Assembly (NCBI GenBank): GCA_963837945.1
Contig: CAWIQD010000001.1
Span: forward strand, 248,001 to 312,000
Source of the DNA: CAVUBL01 sp963837945
Lineage (GTDB): Bacteria > Acidobacteriota > Thermoanaerobaculia > Multivoradales > DATKCC01
Reading direction: 5' to 3'
Length of the DNA stretch: 64,000 nucleotides
The notes below the pieces were generated by a model. It did no database searches, was not told the origin of the DNA, and worked only from the letters and a program-made list of their open reading frames with translations. Positions 58,996 to 64,000 of the stretch are shown here, piece by piece. Made by a program: the position numbers and the translations under genes. Each line of letters starts with the position of its first letter. Within the stretch, counting starts at the first letter, position 1.

Positions 58996-60459
58996 ATGCT
59001 GAAAGAACGCGCGAGGATCGTCGCGGTCACCGTATTCCTGCTCGATCTATCGCTCGTCGCCCTCGCGTTCTTCTCCGCCTACTGGCTGCGTAGCGCCGCG
59101 CTCCCCTGGATCCTTCCGGGGCAGTTCCCCCAGCCGCTCTACCCGCTCGCCGAGTACCTGCCGTTCCTGCCCGTGGCGCTCCTGATCTGGGGCGTCCTGC
59201 TCCTGCGCACCGGCCGCTACCGCTCCCACCGGACGGTGCCGATCGTCGAAGAGGGCTGGGCGATCATCCAGGTATGTGCCACCGGCATCGTGGTCTTCGC
59301 GCTCCTGCTCTACGCGCTGCGGATCGACGAGCTGGTGCTCGAGGACGACCGCATCAGCCGCCTCTGGATCGCCCTGTTCGCGATCATGGCCTGCCTGCTG
59401 CTGCTCACCGAGAAGCTGGCGCTCCGGATCACGTCGCGCTACGTGCGCGCCCGCGGCTTCAACTACCGCACGGTGCTGGTCGTGGGCACCAACCCGATGG
59501 CCCGGGAGATGGCGCGCTCCTTCGACCAGCACACTTTCTGGGGCTACCGCTTCCTGGGCTTCGTGGTCAACGGCGACTCCGACCCGGTGCTCGATCCGGC
59601 GATCCTCGGCCACCCGATCCTCGGCACGGTGGACGAGATGCCCCGGATCGTTTCCGAGCGGGCGGTCGACGAGGTGGTCTTCTGCATCGGCCGGCGCGAC
59701 CTCGACCGGCTCGAGGACCTCTTCCTCGGGCTCTCGGAGCAGGGCATCCACACCCGCTTCGCCCTGAACTTCTTCCCGCACACCAAGGCGAAGGTGGAGC
59801 TCGAGGAGCTGGGCGGCACGCCGGTCCTCTCCTTCTCGACCGCTCCCAGCAGCCAGCTCCAGCTGCTGGTCAAGCGCGCCCTGGACGTGGCGATCTCCTC
59901 GCTCCTGCTGCTCCTGGCTCTGCCGGTCGTGGGCATGATCGCCCTGGTGATCAAGATCACCTCGGGCAGCGGGCCGGTGCTCTTCCGCCAGACCCGCTGC
60001 GGTCTCAACGGCCGCTCGTTCACGCTCTACAAGTTCCGCACCATGGTCGAGGACGCCGAGGACCGCCGCCGTGAGCTGCTTCACCTCAACGAGATGAAAG
60101 GCCCGGTCTTCAAGCTGCGAAGCGACCCCCGCGTGACCCTGATCGGCCGCTTCCTGCGCAAGTTCAGCCTCGACGAGCTGCCGCAGCTCTGGAACGTGCT
60201 GCGCGGCGACATGAGCCTGGTCGGGCCGCGCCCGCCGATCCCCGAGGAGGTGGCGAAGTACCAGCGTTGGCAGCGCCGGCGCCTGGCGATGAAGCCGGGG
60301 CTCACCTGCCTGTGGCAGATCAGCGGGCGCAACGAGATCGACTTCGACCGCTGGATGGAGCTCGACCTCGAGTACATCGACTCCTGGACGCCCTCGCTCG
60401 ACATCAAGATCCTGCTCAAGACGATCCCGGTCGTGCTCTCCGGCAAGGGCGCGTCGTAG
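58996..60459 (+). CDS. Undecaprenyl-phosphate glycosylphosphotransferase (WbaP/ExoY type)
   Basis: 487 residues. Four N-terminal helices precede a CoA-binding-like Rossmann domain (TVLVVGTNPMAREMARSFDQ) and a fifth helix (LDVAISSLLLLLALPVVGMI). The catalytic bacterial sugar transferase domain reads RQTRCGLNGRSFTLYKFRTM, then RKFSLDELPQLWNVLRGDMS, LVGPRPP and the DRWMELDLEYIDSWT end. It starts glycan assembly by loading sugar-1-phosphate onto undecaprenyl phosphate, supplying the neighbouring transferases. ATG 58996 is preferred to the ATG at 58861, which lies upstream of the likely promoter. Confidence 0.92.
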   Translation: MLKERARIVAVTVFLLDLSLVALAFFSAYWLRSAALPWILPGQFPQPLYPLAEYLPFLPVALLIWGVLLLRTGRYRSHRTVPIVEEGWAIIQVCATGIVVFALLLYALRIDELVLEDDRISRLWIALFAIMACLLLLTEKLALRITSRYVRARGFNYRTVLVVGTNPMAREMARSFDQHTFWGYRFLGFVVNGDSDPVLDPAILGHPILGTVDEMPRIVSERAVDEVVFCIGRRDLDRLEDLFLGLSEQGIHTRFALNFFPHTKAKVELEELGGTPVLSFSTAPSSQLQLLVKRALDVAISSLLLLLALPVVGMIALVIKITSGSGPVLFRQTRCGLNGRSFTLYKFRTMVEDAEDRRRELLHLNEMKGPVFKLRSDPRVTLIGRFLRKFSLDELPQLWNVLRGDMSLVGPRPPIPEEVAKYQRWQRRRLAMKPGLTCLWQISGRNEIDFDRWMELDLEYIDSWTPSLDIKILLKTIPVVLSGKGAS

Positions 60460-60486
60460 GCCTCGCCCGGCCTCTCGGGCCCCTGC

Positions 60487-60492
60487 TAGCAT
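60487..60492 (+). promoter_or_regulatory. -10 hexamer TAGCAT of a leaderless gene
   Basis: TAGCAT ends 7 nt before GTG 60500 with no ribosome-binding site between. Confidence 0.45.
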
Positions 60493-60499
60493 CCGGGCC

Positions 60500-61324
60500 G
60501 TGAGCGACACCTCCGACGAAGCCAGCCCCAAGCCCCTGACCTACGCCAGCTACCTGGCGATCGACGAGCTCCTCGCCCTCCAGCGGCCCCGCTCCGGCGG
60601 GCCCGGCCGGGAACCGGAGCACGACGAGACGCTGTTCATCGTCATCCACCAGGTCTACGAGCTCTGGTTCAAGCAGATCCGCCACGAGCTGGGGCTCCTG
60701 CAGCGCTCGCTCGAGGGCGACGACGCGCCGACCGCGCTCGACACCTTCAAGCGGATCCTCACCATCCTCAAGACGCTGGTCCAGCAGGTCGACGTGCTCG
60801 AGACCATGACGCCGGTCTCGTTCAACTCCTTTCGCGCCCGGCTCGACTCGGCGAGCGGCTTCCAGTCGGCGCAGTTCCGGGAGGTCGAGTTCATCCTGGG
60901 AAAGAAACGCCGCGGGATGGTGAGCCACCACCCGGAGGGAAGCCCCGGCCGCGAGCACCTGGAGGAGCTGCTCGCCCGCCCGGCGCTCTGGGACTCCTTC
61001 CTGCGCTTCCTCGCGGCGCGCGGGCACGCGGTGCCCCGGGAGGCGCTCGAGCGCGACGTGCGCGAGCCGGTCGCGCCCTCGGCCGGGGTGCAGGAGGTGC
61101 TGCTCGAGGTCTACGGCGGAGACCACCTGGTGCGGCAGGTCTGCGAGCGGATGGTGGACCTGGACGAAGGGATCCAGGAGTGGCGCTACCGGCACGTCAA
61201 GATGGTGGAGCGCACGATCGGCGCCAAGACCGGCACCGGCGGCTCCGCCGGCACGGCCTACCTGCGCTCGACCCTGTTCGAGCCCCTCTTTCCCGACCTC
61301 TGGGAGATCCGGTCGCGGCTCTGA
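60500..61324 (+). CDS. kynA: Tryptophan 2,3-dioxygenase
   Basis: 274 residues, the normal bacterial TDO length. The heme enzyme opens the indole ring of tryptophan to N-formylkynurenine. Visible motifs are DETLFIVIHQVYELWFKQIR (distal His and substrate contacts), VSFNSFRARLDSASGFQSAQ and the heme-binding EWRYRHVKMVERTIG followed by TGTGGSAGTAYL. GTG 60500. No other kynurenine gene is adjacent. The 3' end overlaps the convergent pdxA frame by 67 bp. Confidence 0.93.
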   Translation: MSDTSDEASPKPLTYASYLAIDELLALQRPRSGGPGREPEHDETLFIVIHQVYELWFKQIRHELGLLQRSLEGDDAPTALDTFKRILTILKTLVQQVDVLETMTPVSFNSFRARLDSASGFQSAQFREVEFILGKKRRGMVSHHPEGSPGREHLEELLARPALWDSFLRFLAARGHAVPREALERDVREPVAPSAGVQEVLLEVYGGDHLVRQVCERMVDLDEGIQEWRYRHVKMVERTIGAKTGTGGSAGTAYLRSTLFEPLFPDLWEIRSRL

Positions 61325-62463
61325 GCCGCCCCCGCCCCGCCGGCGCGCCCCAGCCCCACCCGCCGGGCCAGGAGCTCGAGCGTCGTCCCGACCACCGCGC
61401 CGAGGGGGCCGGCGTCGGCCTCGCCCCGGCCGGCGACGGCGTAGGCCGTGCCGTGGTCGACCGAGGTCCGCAGGTAGGGCAGGCCGAGGGTCCAGTTGGT
61501 CGCCAGGCCGAAGGCGGCGGTCTTGACCGCGATCAGGCCCTGGTCGTGGTAGAGCGCGAGCACCCAGTCGAACTCCCCGCGGCGGGCGCGAGCGAAGAGG
61601 GAATCCGGGCTTTCGGGGCCGTGGGCGTCGATCCCCCGGCTCCGCGCCGCCTCGACCGCCGGGGCGACGACCGCCCTGTCCTCGGAGCCCAGCAGCCCGC
61701 CCTCGCCGGCGTGCGGGTTCAAGCCCGCGACCGCGATCCGCCGGCGGCCGGAGGCGGTCGCCGGGGCGTGGCGGTCGAGGCAGACGAGCGCCTCGACCAG
61801 CGCCTCCCCGGTCACGCGGTCGAGGGCCCGGGAGAGCGGCAAGTGGGTCGAGAGCAGGGCCACCCGGAGGTCCGGGGCGAGGAAGGTCATCAAGTAGTCC
61901 CGCCCGTAGCGCTCGAGCCCGGCGCCGTGGGCCAGGTAGTCGGTGTGGCCGACGAAGCCGGGCAGAACGTGGCGGGCGATCGTCTCCTTGGAGACCGGGC
62001 AGGTGACGAGCGCCGCGGCGAGCCCCGAGGCGGCGAGCGCCGCGCCCGCGTCGAGGGCGAGCAGCGCGCCGGTGGCGTCGGCCGGTCCCGGCCGGCCGGG
62101 CAGGACCCGCCGAGCCGAGCCCACCGGGTCGAGCACCGGGATGCGTCCGTCGTCGCCGGCGAGGACGGCGCGCGAGATCGGTCCCGAGAGGTAGGCGAGG
62201 CGGTCCCAGGGCGCCTCGGGAACGGTCTCCCGGCGCGCCTCGAGCGCCGCGCGCTCGGCGACCAGCAGCGGACGCCAGCGGGCGCGATCGGCCTCGGGGC
62301 CGGCGAGCAGGCGCAGCAGGATCTCGGGGCCCACTCCCGCCGAATCGCCCTGGGTCAGGGCGAGGACGGGCGGGGCGCCGGAGCTCTCAATCCTGGTCGT
62401 CGGAGGAGTCCTGGTCTTCGGAGGTTTCGGGCGCTTCGGAGTCGTCGGTGGCTTCGGAAGCAT
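61258..62463 (-). CDS. pdxA: 4-hydroxythreonine-4-phosphate dehydrogenase
   Basis: Catalyses the NAD-dependent oxidation step of the DXP-dependent vitamin B6 pathway. PdxA features are LALTQGDSAGVGPEILLRLL, VTCPVSKETI, FVGHTDYLAHGAGLE, LNPHAGEGGLLGSED and the metal-site ALYHDQGLIAVKTAAFG. The family length is about 330; here ATG 62463 would give 401 residues, with a 30-residue Pro/Lys/Thr-rich N-terminus overlapping the hfq-like gene by 77 bp. A rare start nearer ESSGAPPVLALTQ is possible. The tail after LLARRVGLGR runs into the TDO gene. Confidence 0.88.
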   Translation of the reverse strand: MLPKPPTTPKRPKPPKTRTPPTTRIESSGAPPVLALTQGDSAGVGPEILLRLLAGPEADRARWRPLLVAERAALEARRETVPEAPWDRLAYLSGPISRAVLAGDDGRIPVLDPVGSARRVLPGRPGPADATGALLALDAGAALAASGLAAALVTCPVSKETIARHVLPGFVGHTDYLAHGAGLERYGRDYLMTFLAPDLRVALLSTHLPLSRALDRVTGEALVEALVCLDRHAPATASGRRRIAVAGLNPHAGEGGLLGSEDRAVVAPAVEAARSRGIDAHGPESPDSLFARARRGEFDWVLALYHDQGLIAVKTAAFGLATNWTLGLPYLRTSVDHGTAYAVAGRGEADAGPLGAVVGTTLELLARRVGLGRAGGAGAAQSRDRISQRSGKRGSNRVERR

Positions 62464-62806
62464 CGGAGCCGTCCCGGCCGGCGGCGGCGAAGCGCCGTCC
62501 GCGGCGGCCCCTGAGCTCGGCTTCCTTGAACAGGTAGCGGATGCTGTGCTTGGGGATGAGCAGGTTCGGACCGTCGTTGCGGTTGAGCTTGATCATCGCC
62601 TTGTCGTACCACTCGATCCAGCCGCGGAGCTCTTCGTCGTTGGTGAGCATCACCACCATCGACGTCTTGTTCGCCATCTGCTTGAGGTAGTAGTACTCCT
62701 CGGCGTTGGTCTGCTCTGGAGGCACCTGCTTGCGCCGCGCACCGCGGGGACCGGCCTCCTTGCGGAGGTCCTGGACGTCGGGGCGGATGAGCTTTCGGTT
62801 GGGCAT
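62387..62806 (-). CDS. Hfq-like Sm-fold RNA-binding protein with long tails
   Basis: 139 residues. The central part (EEYYYLKQMANKTSMVVMLT, DEELRGWIEWYDKAMIKLNR, LLIPKHSIRYLFK) fits the Hfq Sm1-Sm2 pattern, with KHSIRYL at the KHAISTV position. An N-terminal basic extension of about 40 residues (RKLIRPDVQDLRKEAGPRGA) and a very acidic C-tail (DSEAPETSEDQDSSDDQD) are unlike E. coli Hfq. Its likely role is sRNA/mRNA binding, by inference. ATG 62806 has GGAGATC upstream. It lies between ricT and pdxA in one operon. Confidence 0.75.
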   Translation of the reverse strand: MPNRKLIRPDVQDLRKEAGPRGARRKQVPPEQTNAEEYYYLKQMANKTSMVVMLTNDEELRGWIEWYDKAMIKLNRNDGPNLLIPKHSIRYLFKEAELRGRRGRRFAAAGRDGSDASEATDDSEAPETSEDQDSSDDQD

Positions 62807-62817
62807 GATCTCCGGTC

Positions 62818-63525
62818 TTACTTTCGGGGTCGGCGCTTCTTCTCGTACTGGTCGTTCTCGTAGGCCAGGCAGCACAGCAGGCGACCGCACTGACCCGAGA
62901 TCTTCGACGGGTTGAGCGACAGGTTCTGGCGCTTCGCCATCTGGATCGAGATCGGCTGGAAGTCGGTGAGCCAGGTCGAGCAGCACAGGGTCCGGCCGCA
63001 GACGCCGATGCCACCGAGCAGCTTCGCCTCGTCGCGGGCGCCGATCTGGACCATCTTCACCCGGACCGCGAACCGCTTCGACAGGTCCCGGACGAGCTGC
63101 CGGAAGTCGACCCGGCCGTTGGCCGTGAAGTAAAAGGTCGCGCGCTTGCCGTAGAGGGAGAAGTCGACCCGCGAGACCTTCATCTCGAGGTCCAGCTCCA
63201 GGGCGCGCTGCTGGCAGTAGCGCCTGGCCGTCTCCTCGTTGGCGAGCTGCTGGTCGTAGGCTTCCGAATCCTCCTCGGTCGCGCGGCGGACGACGGTGCG
63301 CGCTCCCGACTTCTGGCACGGCTTGAAGGCCGGCATCGGGGACTTCTCGACCCGGCCGAAGGCCGGCCCGTGGTCGAGCTCGACGACCAGCCTCTCACCC
63401 GTCGAATAGAGCTCGCCACCGGTGCGGCACAGGGTCAGGTTGGTCTCCTCCCCGAACCGGACGCCGATGAAGGTGTCCTCGACGGCCGTCGACAGGCCTT
63501 TGTATGAGCAACCGGAGCATCCCAT
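62818..63525 (-). CDS. ricT: RicT/YaaT-like protein (PSP1 C-terminal domain)
   Basis: 235 residues. The PSP1 region carries paired Cys motifs GVCGRTLCCSTWLTDF and GQCGRLLCCLAYENDQ, which bind iron-sulfur clusters in the B. subtilis RicAFT complex that adjusts RNase Y activity. An extra N-terminal CSGCSY is present. The family role in RNA maturation fits the adjacent Hfq-like gene. ATG 63525 is followed 12 bp after its stop by the hfq-like gene. A good promoter lies 124 bp upstream of the start. Confidence 0.88.
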   Translation of the reverse strand: MGCSGCSYKGLSTAVEDTFIGVRFGEETNLTLCRTGGELYSTGERLVVELDHGPAFGRVEKSPMPAFKPCQKSGARTVVRRATEEDSEAYDQQLANEETARRYCQQRALELDLEMKVSRVDFSLYGKRATFYFTANGRVDFRQLVRDLSKRFAVRVKMVQIGARDEAKLLGGIGVCGRTLCCSTWLTDFQPISIQMAKRQNLSLNPSKISGQCGRLLCCLAYENDQYEKKRRPRK

Positions 63526-63648
63526 GGGATCGCAATCCTCGACTGGCGTCCGTCCGGCACGGGCTCGGTCACGCCGCTCGATCGCGCGACCCGACCCTCT
63601 CCGATGACCAAGAGTTTGCGGAACGGCTCAAGAGGTGTGGCTCGCGCC

Positions 63649-63678
63649 ATTATGGCAATGGCCCGGAGCCCCTGTCAA
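63649..63678 (-). promoter_or_regulatory. Promoter of the ricT-hfq-like-pdxA operon
   Basis: On the minus strand TTGACA (63678-63673) is separated by 18 nt from CATAAT (63654-63649). The leader to ATG 63525 is about 115 nt. No gene was recognised between 63526 and 63743. Confidence 0.75.
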
Positions 63679-63743
63679 TGAAGAACAAGGCGGGGCCGTT
63701 ACCCCGTTATTCCCAGCCGCGCGGCGGCGCGGGCGGGCGCCGT

Positions 63744-64000
63744 TCAGCCCCGCTCGAGCACCCGGCGGCCGATGTCGCGGCGCAGGACCTTGCTCGGCCA
63801 GGTGATCTCCGCGGCGGCCGCGTAGGCGCGCTTCAGGGCGTCGACCAGGGTCTCGCCGCGGGCGCAGACGTCGAGCACCCGGCCGCCGGCGGCGACCACG
63901 CTCTCGCCGTCGGCGCCGCGGGCCGTGCCGGCGTGGAAGACTTCGACGTCGGGGTGCGCGCGGGCCTCCTCGAGCCCCTCGATCGTCTCCCCCTTGACCG
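63744..64000 (-). CDS. purD: Phosphoribosylamine-glycine ligase, C-terminal part
   Basis: Only the last 85 codons are inside the window; the gene continues beyond 64000. The minus-strand frame reads VKGETIEGLEEARAHPDVEV, FHAGTARGADGESVVAAGGR, VLDVCARGETLVDALKRAYA and EITWPSKVLRRDIGRRVLER, then Gly and TGA. These match the PurD C-terminal GARS-C domain (GGRVL...GxTL...AY...YRRDIG). The enzyme makes glycinamide ribonucleotide in purine synthesis. Confidence 0.88.
   Translation of the reverse strand, partial: VKGETIEGLEEARAHPDVEVFHAGTARGADGESVVAAGGRVLDVCARGETLVDALKRAYAAAAEITWPSKVLRRDIGRRVLERG

Noticed and set aside
63435..63650. A 71-codon minus-strand frame upstream of ricT
   Set aside because: It overlaps the ricT start in another frame, has no ribosome-binding site or family features, and its ATG falls in the promoter region.

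Overview
This is a high-GC bacterial chromosome segment with tightly packed genes on both strands. It carries four tRNA genes and no rRNA. The gene content suggests Acidobacteriota, perhaps a Thermoanaerobaculia-like lineage: lipoprotein sulfatase-superfamily enzymes ending in an LRALGY-type tail, a long PIG-L deacetylase with a GATase-like tail, an Hfq-like protein next to ricT, an ECF sigma/anti-sigma/Spy/MacAB operon, and many polytopic glycosyltransferases. That placement is inference from gene content and was not tested by phylogeny.

Layout. 1-3.5 kb: end of an unknown gene, a long imperfect palindrome, eno-ftsB and a lipoprotein hydrolase. 3.5-13.8 kb: tRNA-fMet, membrane glycosyltransferase-like proteins, an MFS transporter and a split ABC importer (binding protein, ATPase, fused permease). 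13.8-22.3 kb: a frameshifted second lipoprotein hydrolase, a methyltransferase, a PIG-L protein and sucA. 22.3-25.6 kb: VapBC, a cupin, tRNA-Gln and gltX. 25.66-29.68 kb: a complete 4,023-bp IS1-like transposon with 25-bp inverted ends, an 8-bp target duplication, a ribbon-helix-helix regulator and three cargo genes of unknown function. It sits between the gltX promoter and uspA. 29.7-40.9 kb: uspA, an aldehyde dehydrogenase between two copies of a dispersed repeat, tRNA-Ser(GCU), transketolase, the sigma/anti-sigma/Spy/MacA/MacB operon and amtB-glnB.

40.9-48.9 kb is an accessory island ending at tRNA-Ser(UGA). It holds toxin-antitoxin genes and remnants (nucleotidyltransferase, MazF, VapBC, a VapC fragment), an unknown gene and a displaced fragment of it, and a truncated HsdM. 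At its centre is a low-GC operon of an RHH protein, a PHP-SMC-like ATPase (TrlF type) and an AlbA_2/HATPase (Schlafen-type) protein. This operon is the best candidate here for a poorly described, possibly defensive, system.

49-60.5 kb: serS, then a surface-polysaccharide cluster (two large membrane proteins, three GT2 enzymes, one GT4 enzyme, one polyprenyl glycosylphosphotransferase), much of it chained by 4-nt stop/start overlaps. 60.5-64 kb: tryptophan 2,3-dioxygenase, then pdxA, an hfq-like gene and ricT in one operon, and the 3' end of purD.

At least seven genes have a TANNNT -10 hexamer (one further gene has CACAAT) ending only 7-9 nt before the start codon with no Shine-Dalgarno sequence. 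This points to common leaderless transcription.
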